This document shows positions 32,199-41,175 of a DNA stretch of 64,000 nucleotides, in pieces; positions within the stretch are counted from its first letter, which is position 1, and every line of letters starts with the position of its first letter. The position numbers and the translations under genes are program-made. The DNA is from UBA1444 sp964601085 (lineage in GTDB: Bacteria; Bacillota; Negativicutes; UBA1444), in assembly GCA_964601085.1 (NCBI GenBank), contig CAZRLN010000005.1:35938-99937 (forward strand), given 5' to 3'. The notes beneath the pieces are model-generated. The model saw nothing but the letters and a program-made list of their open reading frames with translations. It was not told the DNA's origin and did not search any database.

Positions 32199-34235
32199 AT
32201 GGTGAACGGTGTGGAACCTTATTCGCTTTTTATACTGGTAGCGGGGTTGTTTCTGTCGGGCAGCCTATTGGCTTGTTTGACGGCAAAATGGCCAAGGCTT
32301 GCCAATTGGTTGTCGCACGGATTGGCGACAGCCGGTTGCCTGACTTTGACGTTCCTGGCCTGGAGTGTCCTTGAGACGGGAATGCCGGTCGTGTTTGCTG
32401 TGGGCCACTGGTTGCACGGCGCGGCCGTTACCTTTCGGATTGACTCTCTGGCAGCGTTCTTTTTGCTGTTGTTGGGATTGGTTGGCGCTGCAGCTTCAGT
32501 TTACGCCATCGGGTATACGGCAGGGCATTATACGCCCCGCTATTATATTTTGCCGGCGCTGTTCAACCTGTTTTTGTTTTCATTGTTTTTTGTCCTGACA
32601 GCCAGCCATGTCGGGGTTTTTCTGATTGTCTGGGAACTCATGTCGTTGACTTCGTTGCTGCTGATTTTGTATGAACATGAACATACGGCGAACATTCGAG
32701 CCGGATTTGTTTACGTCGTAATGACCCATGTCGGCACTGCTTTTATCATCGGGGCCTTTTTCCTTCTTGCGACTTCGGCTGGCAGTCTCAGCTTTCAGCT
32801 GTTGCGGGGGGATGAATTGCCGGCGGCGACCCGCAATCTGGTATTCCTGTTCGCTTTGATTGGATTTGGCACGAAAGCCGGTATCATTCCTTTGCACATC
32901 TGGCTGCCGAAAGCGCATCCTGCAGCGCCAAGTCACGTTTCCGCCCTGCTGTCGGGCGTGATGCTGAAGACGGCAATTTATGGCCTTTGCCGTTTTTATC
33001 TGGAATTCATGGGAACCGGCCCAGTCTGGTGGGGAATGCTGATCATGGGATTGGGCATACTGTCCGCATTTATGGGCGTGATGTATGCAATGATGGAAAA
33101 TGACATCAAACGCCTGCTTGCGTATTCCAGCCTGGAAAATATGGGGGTTATCCTGCTTGGCGTGGGCGCAGGGATGGTTTATGCTTCCAAACATCACGTG
33201 CTGCTGGCGGGGTTGGCCTGGAGCGCCGCCTTATATCACGTGTTCAATCATGCGGTGTTTAAATCGTTGCTGTTCATGAGCGCCGGTTCGGTGGTGCAGA
33301 GAGTCGGATCCCGCGAAATGGATTCCATGGGCGGGCTGATCCGTCGGATGCCGCACACGGCGGCGCTTTTTCTGGCCGGTTCCGCGGCAATTTCGGCATT
33401 GCCGCCGCTCAACGGGTTTGTCAGCGAATGGTTGACGTTGCAATCCCTGTTCTTTTTGCCGGAAGCGATTTCCGGCGTGTCCGGTCGGGTGCTGGGAGGC
33501 CTGCTGTTTGTGTTGCTCGGAATGACGGCGGCGATTGTTGCCGGTTGTTTCGTCAAAGCTTTCGGAATTGTATTTCTGGCGCGTCCCCGGTCGAGAAAAG
33601 CGGAAACAGCCAAGGAGATGCCGCTGATTTCCCTGTTGCCGCTGGGAGCGCTGGTTCTGGTCTGCCTGGGGCTGGGGATGCAACCGCAGTTCCTGCTGCA
33701 AATGATCCACCGTGTTCTGCGACCTTTCGATGGTGTAGAAACAAAAGGACTTCTGCAACCCGACTGGATGGGATTCTCGTTCCAGGCTGGTCCCGCTGAA
33801 GGGGTCCTGGCTGTGAATGTCGCGGTGGTGATGGTGGCGATCGGCTGTCTGCTGGCCGGCCTGCTCTATTACCTGCGGGGAAAACCGCGGCGCGAGGTGC
33901 AGGAGGTTTGGGCTTGCGGCATCGTCCCGTCGTACCGAAACCAGTATACATCCATGGGCTTTGCCAAACCGGTTCGATGGGCTTTCCGTTGGTTGTTGCG
34001 TTCCCGGCGTGAGCGGATTGTGGATGAAAATGAAAATCGGTATGTAGGCCGGAAATTGGCTTACCACCAGACGATTCACTATGTGTTTGACGAATTGTTT
34101 TATAATCCGGCGCAACGTTGGATCCTTCTGCGAGCCAAATATGTGAAGCGGTTGCAGACCGGCAGTGTGCAACTATACATGGGATACGTTCTCATCGTAA
34201 CGGTTGTCGTGTTGGTCTGGAGCAGCAGAAACTGA
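32199..34235 (+). CDS. hyfB: Hydrogenase-4 subunit B-like proton/ion-translocating subunit
   Basis: A 678-residue polytopic membrane protein of the NuoL/HyfB antiporter-like family, with many hydrophobic segments. Typical core motifs are FLIVWELMSLTSLLLIL, GFGTKAGIIPLHIWLPKAHPAAPS and DIKRLLAYSSLENMGVILLG. Lysine and glutamate residues within these helices form the ion path in the family. It is the first gene of a six-gene hydrogenase-type operon, with AGGTGAGG before ATG. Confidence 0.92.
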   Translation: MVNGVEPYSLFILVAGLFLSGSLLACLTAKWPRLANWLSHGLATAGCLTLTFLAWSVLETGMPVVFAVGHWLHGAAVTFRIDSLAAFFLLLLGLVGAAASVYAIGYTAGHYTPRYYILPALFNLFLFSLFFVLTASHVGVFLIVWELMSLTSLLLILYEHEHTANIRAGFVYVVMTHVGTAFIIGAFFLLATSAGSLSFQLLRGDELPAATRNLVFLFALIGFGTKAGIIPLHIWLPKAHPAAPSHVSALLSGVMLKTAIYGLCRFYLEFMGTGPVWWGMLIMGLGILSAFMGVMYAMMENDIKRLLAYSSLENMGVILLGVGAGMVYASKHHVLLAGLAWSAALYHVFNHAVFKSLLFMSAGSVVQRVGSREMDSMGGLIRRMPHTAALFLAGSAAISALPPLNGFVSEWLTLQSLFFLPEAISGVSGRVLGGLLFVLLGMTAAIVAGCFVKAFGIVFLARPRSRKAETAKEMPLISLLPLGALVLVCLGLGMQPQFLLQMIHRVLRPFDGVETKGLLQPDWMGFSFQAGPAEGVLAVNVAVVMVAIGCLLAGLLYYLRGKPRREVQEVWACGIVPSYRNQYTSMGFAKPVRWAFRWLLRSRRERIVDENENRYVGRKLAYHQTIHYVFDELFYNPAQRWILLRAKYVKRLQTGSVQLYMGYVLIVTVVVLVWSSRN

Positions 34236-34244
34236 GGTGAAATC

Positions 34245-35141
34245 ATGCTGATGATGAAAATGTTGCTGCAGGCTGTGGCGATTGTGGCGTTGGCGCCGCT
34301 AATCCAGGGCTTCATTCAGTGGTGCAAGGCCCGGTCCCAAAATCGACGCGGGCCGGCGCCGTGGCAACCCTATCACAACTTGTTCAAATTGTTGGGCAAG
34401 GACATGGTGACACCGCAAACCGCTTCCTGGATCACCACAGTCACTCCGTTTATCTGCTTTGGCGCCGCGTTTGCCGTAGCGGCCCTCGCACCGGTTTTTC
34501 CAGACCCCAATAGCGGTGTGGCCGATTTATTGCTGGTGGTATATTTGTTCGGACTCAGCCGCTTTATGATGGCGCTGGCTGGATTGGATACCGGCAGTTC
34601 CTTCGCCGGGATGGGAAGTTCACGTGAGATGTATTTGGCGATTCTCGTAGAGCCAGCGTTTTTACTGGCCATTCTGGCCGCTGTTGGCGGCGCTGGAACG
34701 ACGGAGCTGGGAGTGATGGCGGGAGACGCCCTGAAACATTCGTTCACACTGCCATACGTCTTGGCGGCGGTGGCTTTCTTTCTTGTAACCGTCGCGGAGT
34801 GCGGCCGGATTCCGGTCGACAATCCGGATACCCATCTGGAACTGACAATGTTTCAGGAAGCGATGTTGCTGGAATATTCAGGGCGTCAACTGGCGCTGTT
34901 GCATTGGTCCATTTTTGTGAGGCAACTGGGAATGATTCTGCTGTTTGTGAAACTGTTCCTGCCCTGGAGCTGGTTGGACTTCATCCCGTTTGAATCGGTC
35001 TGGCTCGTGGGCAAGGTTTTTTTCGTGGCCCTCTTGCTGGCGGCTACGGAAACTAGTACCGCCAAGATGCGGCTATTCCGGCTGCCTGATTTTCTCGCTG
35101 CTTCCGGGCTATTATCCCTGTTGGCTCTGGTGGCCCATTGA
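34245..35141 (+). CDS. hyfC: Hydrogenase-4 subunit C-like membrane anchor (NuoH family)
   Basis: A 298-residue membrane protein that docks the hydrogenase module to the membrane arm, as HycD/HyfC or NuoH does. Visible motifs are the N-terminal GFIQWCKARSQNRRGPAPWQPY loop (in pieces: IQWCKARSQNRRGP) and the E-rich cytosolic loop AECGRIPVDNPDTHLELTMFQEA. It starts 9 bases after hyfB. Confidence 0.93.
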   Translation: MLMMKMLLQAVAIVALAPLIQGFIQWCKARSQNRRGPAPWQPYHNLFKLLGKDMVTPQTASWITTVTPFICFGAAFAVAALAPVFPDPNSGVADLLLVVYLFGLSRFMMALAGLDTGSSFAGMGSSREMYLAILVEPAFLLAILAAVGGAGTTELGVMAGDALKHSFTLPYVLAAVAFFLVTVAECGRIPVDNPDTHLELTMFQEAMLLEYSGRQLALLHWSIFVRQLGMILLFVKLFLPWSWLDFIPFESVWLVGKVFFVALLLAATETSTAKMRLFRLPDFLAASGLLSLLALVAH

Positions 35142-35156
35142 TTTGGAGGAGTTCAC

Positions 35157-35780
35157 ATGAATCTATTGACTGTTTTGTTATTGTTCACCGCCTTTTTAAT
35201 TACCCGGGTTTCCAGCCTGCGGCTGGGAATTCAAATTTTGCGGATTCAGTCGATTGCCGTGGCGCTTGCCTGCGTCTGGAGCGGGATTGAGGCGGAAGCC
35301 TTGCATACCTATATCGCTGCGGCGATGACCGTCATTATTAAGGGATGGATGATTCCTTACGCATTGTTTCGGGTAGTGAAGCGGTTGAGGGATGAGAGAG
35401 AGTCCAGACCAATTCTGTCGCCCAATCAGACATCGTTGGCGGCGGCATTGGTTTTGGCGGTTGCCTACGGATTTTTGGACAAGGCGTTGCCTGGCTTGAG
35501 CCGGGATATTTTGGCCGGCGCACTTGCGGTCTTTTTGATCGGCTTATTGATTATGATTACACGACGACAGGCAATCCTGCAAATTATCGGTCTGATTATG
35601 ATGGAAAACGGAATCTATTTGTTGGGGCTTTCCATGACAAAAGGATTGCCGTTGATCATAGAATTCGGCGTGTTCTTCGATGTGTTGGTCGCGGTTATTG
35701 TCTTGGGGATTTTGACTTGGCGGCTTAAACTTTCGTTTATGACAACCGATACTTCCGTATTGCGAAAGCTGAAGGGTTGA
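35157..35780 (+). CDS. hyfE: Hydrogenase-4 subunit E-like membrane protein
   Basis: A 207-residue hydrophobic protein of the HyfE family (related in part to NuoK). The late helices contain IIGLIMMENGIYLLGLSMTK, the conserved glutamate motif. GGAGG lies just before ATG. It is small, membrane-embedded and probably part of the ion-conducting arm. Confidence 0.88.
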   Translation: MNLLTVLLLFTAFLITRVSSLRLGIQILRIQSIAVALACVWSGIEAEALHTYIAAAMTVIIKGWMIPYALFRVVKRLRDERESRPILSPNQTSLAAALVLAVAYGFLDKALPGLSRDILAGALAVFLIGLLIMITRRQAILQIIGLIMMENGIYLLGLSMTKGLPLIIEFGVFFDVLVAVIVLGILTWRLKLSFMTTDTSVLRKLKG

Positions 35781-35784
35781 TACG

Positions 35785-37263
35785 ATGCTGGATAAAGTTA
35801 CGATTCTTGCCGCGCTCATGGCGCCTCTCGCCACCGCTATATTGGTGATGTTGATAAAGAATCCGCGCGTTGCTGCGTGGATCAATTTGCTGGGTGCGAC
35901 CGTGACTTCGGCGGTGTTGCTTTGGATCGTAAGGCAGGTAGCCGCGACAGGCCGTTTTCAGAAGAGCCTGTTCCTGGTGGATGAGTTGAGCGCATTGTTT
36001 CTGCTGATTCTGGGGATACTTGCCTTTACGGTGTCCCTGTTTTCCGTGCATTATATGGAATTTGAGCGGGAAACAGGGCATATTACAGATAAAATGGTAT
36101 CCCGCTATTATGCGCTACTGCAGCTGTTTATTATGTCCATGATTTTTGCCCTGGTCGTTGAAAATCTGGGGATGTTGTGGGTGGCCATCGAGGCGACTAC
36201 GTTGGTTTCCGCCTTGCTTGTGGCCTATTATTCGAACCGGTCGTCACTGGAAGCGGCGTGGAAGTATGTCATGGTTTGCAGCGTGGGAATTACCCTGGCA
36301 TTGTTGGGGACCATACTGTTGTACTATGCGCAGGTTCAGGTCAGTCCGGCGGAAGTTCAGCCATTGAGCTGGTTGACGTTATATGCGGAAGCGCCTCACT
36401 TCAACCCGGCATTGGTCAAACTGGCGGTTGGCTTTCTCATCATCGGGTACGGGACCAAGGCAGGGCTGGCGCCCATGCATACCTGGCTGCCGGACGCATA
36501 CAGTCAGGCGCCGAGTCCGATCAGCGGCGTTCTGTCGGGGGCGCTGATGAGCTGCGCCGTATATGCGATGATTCGCAATCTGGCGATTATCAACCAGTTG
36601 CCGGAAGTAGGCGGGGTCGCCGGACAGCTGCTGACCGCGTTCGGAGTATTCTCGATTGGGATTGCCGTGCCGTTTTTATTGTTACAACATAATGTGAAAC
36701 GGTTGCTGGCCTATTCCAGCGTTGAAAACACAGGCTTGATCGTAATTGGAATCGGTACGGGAACCCCATTAGGAATTTATGGCGCATTGCTTCATATACT
36801 CAATCATGCGGTCGGAAAATCGGCGTTGTTTTTTATCACTGGGCTGATTGTTCAACAATATCGCACAAAATACATCATGCGGATCAAGGGTATCCTAACC
36901 GCCACGCCGTTATTGGGCGGGTTATTTATCCTGTTGTTTCTGGCGGTCTCCGGTTTGCCGCCTTTCGGTCTATTTCTCAGTAAATTGACGATTATCCAGT
37001 CCCTGTTTTCCGATGGCTGGGAGTTGGGAATATTGACACTGTTGCTGTTGGGTGGAGTGTTTGCCGGCATGGTGTATTACATGCTTCGAATGGTTTTCGG
37101 ATCGCCGCCAGCGTTACTGGAAGAACGGCCGATTCCTTTGGGGATGAAGGCAGCGATCTTGCTTTCGTTGACGCTGCTCTTGGCTGCCGGATTTTTTGTG
37201 CCGGACTGGCTGGATGCCCTGTTGCGTTCGGCTGCGTCGATTGTGACGGGGAGAGTGAAATAA
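35785..37263 (+). CDS. hyfF: Hydrogenase-4 subunit F-like ion-translocating subunit
   Basis: A 492-residue antiporter-like subunit (NuoN/NuoM/HyfF). It has LGMLWVAIEATTLVSALLVA, GTKAGLAPMHTWLPDAYSQAPSP and NVKRLLAYSSVENTGLIVIG. It overlaps hyfG by one base (TAATG). I see no separate hyfD gene, so the complex has two antiporter-like subunits, not three. Confidence 0.92.
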   Translation: MLDKVTILAALMAPLATAILVMLIKNPRVAAWINLLGATVTSAVLLWIVRQVAATGRFQKSLFLVDELSALFLLILGILAFTVSLFSVHYMEFERETGHITDKMVSRYYALLQLFIMSMIFALVVENLGMLWVAIEATTLVSALLVAYYSNRSSLEAAWKYVMVCSVGITLALLGTILLYYAQVQVSPAEVQPLSWLTLYAEAPHFNPALVKLAVGFLIIGYGTKAGLAPMHTWLPDAYSQAPSPISGVLSGALMSCAVYAMIRNLAIINQLPEVGGVAGQLLTAFGVFSIGIAVPFLLLQHNVKRLLAYSSVENTGLIVIGIGTGTPLGIYGALLHILNHAVGKSALFFITGLIVQQYRTKYIMRIKGILTATPLLGGLFILLFLAVSGLPPFGLFLSKLTIIQSLFSDGWELGILTLLLLGGVFAGMVYYMLRMVFGSPPALLEERPIPLGMKAAILLSLTLLLAAGFFVPDWLDALLRSAASIVTGRVK

Positions 37264-38777
37264 TGATCAAATGGAAAGAAGTGATCGCTTCCAATTTGCG
37301 GGCTGCCGCTAATGCAATTTCGAAAGGCGGGAAATTGCCGCTTCATGCCATGTTTGCCACTGACGAACGGGCCGTGAGCGGAACCTTCTGCGTATATGTC
37401 CTCTTTTCCGGCGAAGGGAAAGGAAATTTTTCCATGATCAAAGCATCGATTGCGGATGGACAAGCGTTGGAATTTCCGTCATTGACTCCCCTGCTGCCGG
37501 CGGCCGCCTGGTATGAGCGGGAAATTCATGATTTGTTCGGTCTGACGCCCGTAGGGCATCCCGATCTGCGGCCGTTGGTACTGCATGAACATTGGCCGCA
37601 GGGTTGCCACCCGATGCGACGGGATTTTGCCAAGATCCCCAAGGGAAAAGTCGATGCTCGGGAAGTCATACGCCCCCGCGTTCACGGCGAAGGGGTATTT
37701 GAAGTTCCTGTGGGGCCGATTCATGCCGGCATCATTGAACCCGGAAATTTTCGTTTCAGTCAGGCCGGCGAGAATGTGATCCATCTGGATCCGACCTTGT
37801 TTTTTACGCATCGGGGAGTCGAAAAATCACTGGAAGGTCTTACGCCGGAGCAGGCAATTTTTCGGGTGGAACGGACTTGCGGCGCTTGCAGCGTTTCCCA
37901 TGCCCTGTCCTTCTCACAGGCGGTGGAATCGATGGGGCCGACAGTGGTTCCGGAACGGGCGTTGTATCTGCGAGTGCTGACGGCGGAATTGGAACGGCTG
38001 TACAACCACATCGGCGATATCGGTAATATTTGCGCGGGAATCGGTTTTGCGGTAGGGACGAGCCAGGGAGCGCGGCAAAAGGAACTGGTGATGCGGTTCA
38101 ACGAAGAACTGACAGGGAACCGTTTCCTGCGTGGCATGGTGGTTCCCGGCGGCGTAGCTTTCGATATGGCGGGCGATTTAATCCGGCAGGCCTCCAGTCT
38201 GATTCATGCGTTGGAGCAGGATTTTCTGGAATTGGTGGAAATTATCCGTGAAAGTCCGGGAGTAAAGGATCGGGTGCGCCGAACCGGAATCCTGCCGCTT
38301 CAGGCAGCGGCCGATCTCGCGGTTGTCGGGCCGGCGGCCAGGGCTTCCGGCATGGATATCGATCTGCGGCGCGATCACCCGTATGCTGCTTATGATCGGG
38401 TGAGTTTCAAAATACCGGTCCGCACTCATGGTGATGTCGAGGACCGGCTATATCTGCGCGTGTCGGAAGTGATAGAATCCTTTGTGATTCTCCGGCAGGC
38501 GTTATCGGCGGTGGCGGAGATTAAGGGCCCGATTCGGGTCGGTTTGGAGCCGGCGAGCGGCGGCGGAAACGGACTCGGTTGGAGTGAGTCGGCTCGGGGG
38601 GCTAATTTTCACTGGGTGATGTTGGACGCCAAGCAAAAAATCAGCCGCTGCTTCATCCGGTCGGCCTCCTATCCCAATTGGCCCGCGCTGGCAGTGGCCG
38701 CACCGGGAAATATCATTCCCGATTTCCCGTTGATCAATAAAAGTTTCGAATTATGCTACGCATGCCTGGATCGGTGA
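37263..38777 (+). CDS. hyfG: Group 4 [NiFe]-hydrogenase large subunit, NuoC-NuoD type fusion
   Basis: A 504-residue protein with an N-terminal 30-kDa (NuoC-like) domain (about 1-125, WYEREIHDLFGLTPVGHPDLR) fused to the large subunit, as in HycE/HyfG. The nickel ligand motifs are present: ERTCGACSVSH (CxxC, N-terminal) and ELCYACLDR (CxxC, C-terminal). The protein stops one residue after the aspartate of that motif, so there is no tail for a maturation endopeptidase, as reported for CooH. HRGVEKSLEG and GGVAFDMAGD are also typical. It should be the H2-active subunit. Confidence 0.92.
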   Translation: MIKWKEVIASNLRAAANAISKGGKLPLHAMFATDERAVSGTFCVYVLFSGEGKGNFSMIKASIADGQALEFPSLTPLLPAAAWYEREIHDLFGLTPVGHPDLRPLVLHEHWPQGCHPMRRDFAKIPKGKVDAREVIRPRVHGEGVFEVPVGPIHAGIIEPGNFRFSQAGENVIHLDPTLFFTHRGVEKSLEGLTPEQAIFRVERTCGACSVSHALSFSQAVESMGPTVVPERALYLRVLTAELERLYNHIGDIGNICAGIGFAVGTSQGARQKELVMRFNEELTGNRFLRGMVVPGGVAFDMAGDLIRQASSLIHALEQDFLELVEIIRESPGVKDRVRRTGILPLQAAADLAVVGPAARASGMDIDLRRDHPYAAYDRVSFKIPVRTHGDVEDRLYLRVSEVIESFVILRQALSAVAEIKGPIRVGLEPASGGGNGLGWSESARGANFHWVMLDAKQKISRCFIRSASYPNWPALAVAAPGNIIPDFPLINKSFELCYACLDR

Positions 38778-38823
38778 GAATTGACGCAGGCCGTTTTCAA
38801 CAGCCTGTCATGAGGGGATCAAT

Positions 38824-39552
38824 ATGCTAAAGATGCTGAAGAAAATCATGCAACAAGGGACGGTGACGGAAGACTATTTCATGTCGCCGGTGCCGGCCCG
38901 CTTTCGCGGTTGCATCGAGGTGGACGACAAAAAATGCCGGGATTGCCGAAAATGCGTCGATGCCTGTCCTACCGGCGCGATTGGGCTCAACCGGAATAAG
39001 CTGTCCGTAAATCATGACGCCTGCATTTTTTGCGGCCGCTGTGTGGAAGTGTGCGCCAAAGACGGAGTACGGCACACCCTTCACTATGAATGTGCGCATT
39101 TGTCAGGAACATTGGAGTCTGAGCAGGGTGCGGAACTTAGTCGGAAGATCCGGTCGGTGCTGGGACGATCCCTGCATATCCGGCATGTTGATGTAGGGTC
39201 CTGCAATGCCTGCGATTTTGAGATGGGCGCATTACTGAATCCTGTCTACGATGTGGCGCATTACGGAATCGATTTTGTGGCTTCACCGCGGCATGCCGAC
39301 CTGTTGATGGTAACAGGCGTTGTAACGCGAAACTTGCGTCCGGCGTTGGAAGCCACATTCAAGGCGACACCGGCGCCAAAGCTCGTTATGGCGGTCGGAG
39401 CCTGTGCCTGTTCCGGCAAAGTGTTTGGAGAAACTTATGCCGAAGAAGGGCCGGTGAATGAAATCGTTCCGGTGGATATCTACGTGCCGGGATGCCCACC
39501 GCGGCCGCAGGCATTGCTGTATGGACTTATGCTGGCGTTGGATAGATTGTGA
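38824..39552 (+). CDS. hyfI: Fused HyfH ferredoxin and HyfI small subunit
   Basis: A 242-residue fusion. Residues about 30-80 hold two [4Fe-4S] motifs (CRDCRKCVDACPTGAIG and CIFCGRCVEVCAKDG), like HyfH. Residues about 120-242 are the NuoB-like small subunit with CNACDFEMGALLNPVYDVA, CACSGKVFGE and CPPRPQALLYG for the proximal cluster. In E. coli these are separate genes. The fusion would wire electrons straight from the outer clusters to the nickel site. Last gene of the operon. Confidence 0.9.
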   Translation: MLKMLKKIMQQGTVTEDYFMSPVPARFRGCIEVDDKKCRDCRKCVDACPTGAIGLNRNKLSVNHDACIFCGRCVEVCAKDGVRHTLHYECAHLSGTLESEQGAELSRKIRSVLGRSLHIRHVDVGSCNACDFEMGALLNPVYDVAHYGIDFVASPRHADLLMVTGVVTRNLRPALEATFKATPAPKLVMAVGACACSGKVFGETYAEEGPVNEIVPVDIYVPGCPPRPQALLYGLMLALDRL

Positions 39553-39558
39553 TATAAT
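39550..39558 (+). promoter_or_regulatory. Extended -10 promoter element for the small orphan gene
   Basis: TGATATAAT at the very end of hyfI gives an extended -10. No clear -35 was found. Confidence 0.4.
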
Positions 39559-39617
39559 GAAATAAACGTTTTTGATACGGGCGTTGGTTATTCCGGGCGC
39601 AAGGGAGGAAATCGACC

Positions 39618-39812
39618 ATGAATGTTTCGGGAGTCGGGCGGGCGCAGCCTGCCGGCGTGCAGCCTAAAACCGGTAAAATCGGCATTATAGTTGCGCAACG
39701 TTCCATCGAGGCCGCCCGGCAGAACCAGGCAATCAGTGAAGCGGCGAAAAACGGGGAAACCAAACAATTCGCCCATCCTTATCTTGGCCATAATGTTGAT
39801 ATCTATGTTTAG
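39618..39812 (+). CDS. Small hypothetical protein
   Basis: A 64-residue soluble, basic and Ala/Gln-rich protein (MNVSGVGRAQPAGVQPKTG, ending PYLGHNVDIYV). It has a strong ribosome site (GGGAGG) 9 bases before ATG, its own -10 element and a clean terminator after it, so it is likely a real gene. I recognise no family and no transmembrane segment. Confidence 0.65.
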   Translation: MNVSGVGRAQPAGVQPKTGKIGIIVAQRSIEAARQNQAISEAAKNGETKQFAHPYLGHNVDIYV

Positions 39813-39830
39813 ATCATAAATACTCAAATA

Positions 39831-39867
39831 AAAAACACCTGCCAAATCAAATTTGGCAGGTGTTTTT
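39831..39867. terminator. Bidirectional terminator
   Basis: A 17-base perfect stem (39831-39847 with 39851-39867) with a CAA loop and A/T runs on both sides. It lies between the small plus-strand gene and the minus-strand repeat protein. Confidence 0.92.
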
Positions 39868-39896
39868 GTTTGTCTATTGCAGGATCGCCGGGAACG

Positions 39897-40943
39897 TTAT
39901 TTTTTGGCAGGAGCCGGCTGGGCCGGGGTCGCCGGTTGGGCAGGAGCCGCCGGTTTGGCCGGGGCGACAGGGGCTGCTTCTTTCAAGGTAATCCCGTGCT
40001 TTTCATCGATATTGACAATTGTGCCGGCGGGAAGGACTTTCCCAGGGGCCTGTTCGGCCGGCGCCGCGAGCGTACAGGTGGCAACAGTTCCATTAGCCCG
40101 ATAGGAAACAGGGGCATCCGCTTTGCAAACGGCCTTGCCGACGGTTTTGTCTTCTGGCAGGGTGCAATCTTTGAAGAAACCGTTGGCATGGAAGGATACT
40201 TTCTTTTCGACACTACAACTCTTGTTTTGATATAGGGGATAGGTATAGGTACACTCGGCTACCTTGCCGTCTTCCTGCAAGCTAACGGAATCTCCGCCCA
40301 TGCAAGTGCCTTTGCCTCGCATGTATACCGTTTCTGTAGGAGTGCATTGCTTCACTTTGCCATTGGCGTAAAACGCAATTTCTTTTTTGGCCGAGCAGGT
40401 AAATTCAGTTACATAGACTTCTTTGGTGGGGGCTGCCGCCACTTTCTTTTCCACGTTCGGTATACAGCTCTTCAACTGACCGTCGGGATAAACCTCCACC
40501 GGTTGGTGAGCGGCGCAGGTTCCGCCCAGAACCCGGGCAAATCCATCGGCGGCGATTGTGCATTTTGCCAGCGTGCCGTTGGGGTACAGTCCAATGGGAT
40601 TGCCATCGTCACAGACAACCCCGACCGGTTCCGGATAGGAGCGATCAAAGGCCAGGGTGCATTGCTGGAGCGAACCGTCTGCATTTAACGTCATGGGGCC
40701 TTTGGCGGCGCAGGTGATATCGGCGCCGGGAACGGTTTTGTTTTCCGCCAGGACACACTTCTTCAGCGTGCCATCGGCATTCTTTTCGATCGTTGAAGCA
40801 ACACAGGATACTTTGCCAATTGTTTTTACGGTCAGACTCTGGGAAGGGGGAGTCTCCTCCTTTGCGGCGGATGCCAGAGGCAAGACCGCTGTTGCAGACA
40901 ACAAAAAAGCCAGACAAGTGATGGATAGTTTTTTGTGGGTCAC
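39897..40943 (-). CDS. Secreted C-X16-C repeat protein with MORN-like units
   Basis: A 348-residue protein from GTG 40943 after AAAGGAGG. A signal peptide (about 1-26, LPLASAA) precedes eight repeats of about 33 residues. Each repeat holds one cysteine, then 15 or 16 residues with an NG or DG turn, then a second cysteine; examples are CDDGNPIGLYPNGTLAKC and CKADAPVSYRANGTVATC. Seven repeats are exactly C-X16-C and the first is C-X15-C. The wording resembles MORN repeats, but paired cysteines suggest a disulfide or ligand in each unit. A Pro-Ala-rich tail follows. Function unknown. Confidence 0.75.
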   Translation of the reverse strand: MTHKKLSITCLAFLLSATAVLPLASAAKEETPPSQSLTVKTIGKVSCVASTIEKNADGTLKKCVLAENKTVPGADITCAAKGPMTLNADGSLQQCTLAFDRSYPEPVGVVCDDGNPIGLYPNGTLAKCTIAADGFARVLGGTCAAHQPVEVYPDGQLKSCIPNVEKKVAAAPTKEVYVTEFTCSAKKEIAFYANGKVKQCTPTETVYMRGKGTCMGGDSVSLQEDGKVAECTYTYPLYQNKSCSVEKKVSFHANGFFKDCTLPEDKTVGKAVCKADAPVSYRANGTVATCTLAAPAEQAPGKVLPAGTIVNIDEKHGITLKEAAPVAPAKPAAPAQPATPAQPAPAKK

Positions 40944-41099
40944 CGAAAAAATCCTCCTTTAAGTTGTAGATATCGTTTCATAATATTCGCCGTTGTTCGG
41001 CAGAATCCTTTTGCAGGGATCGATTTGCCGCAAAAAAAATATTCCATGCCATCATTTTCATAAATTCATTAAATATAAGCAAAAAACTAACAGGAAGAT

Positions 41100-41159
41100 T
41101 TGACATTTCATATATGAATAGTATAATATTGAATAGAAAATATATACAAATATATTCTA
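41100..41159 (+). promoter_or_regulatory. padR promoter with palindromic operators
   Basis: TTGACA (41100) and TATAAT (41122) are perfect -35 and -10 elements with a 16-base spacer. The spacer contains the perfect palindrome TTCATATATGAA (41107-41118). A second imperfect palindrome (41134-41159, 10 of 13 positions matched) lies after the -10. Both are AT-rich dyads of the kind PadR proteins bind, so autoregulation is likely. Confidence 0.65.
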
Positions 41160-41175
41160 CAATGAGGTGAGCGCT

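Noticed and set aside
32199..39552. Complex I (nuo) operon
   Set aside because: The subunits are antiporter-like and NuoC/D/B/H-like, but the large subunit keeps both nickel CxxC motifs and the order follows hydrogenase-4.
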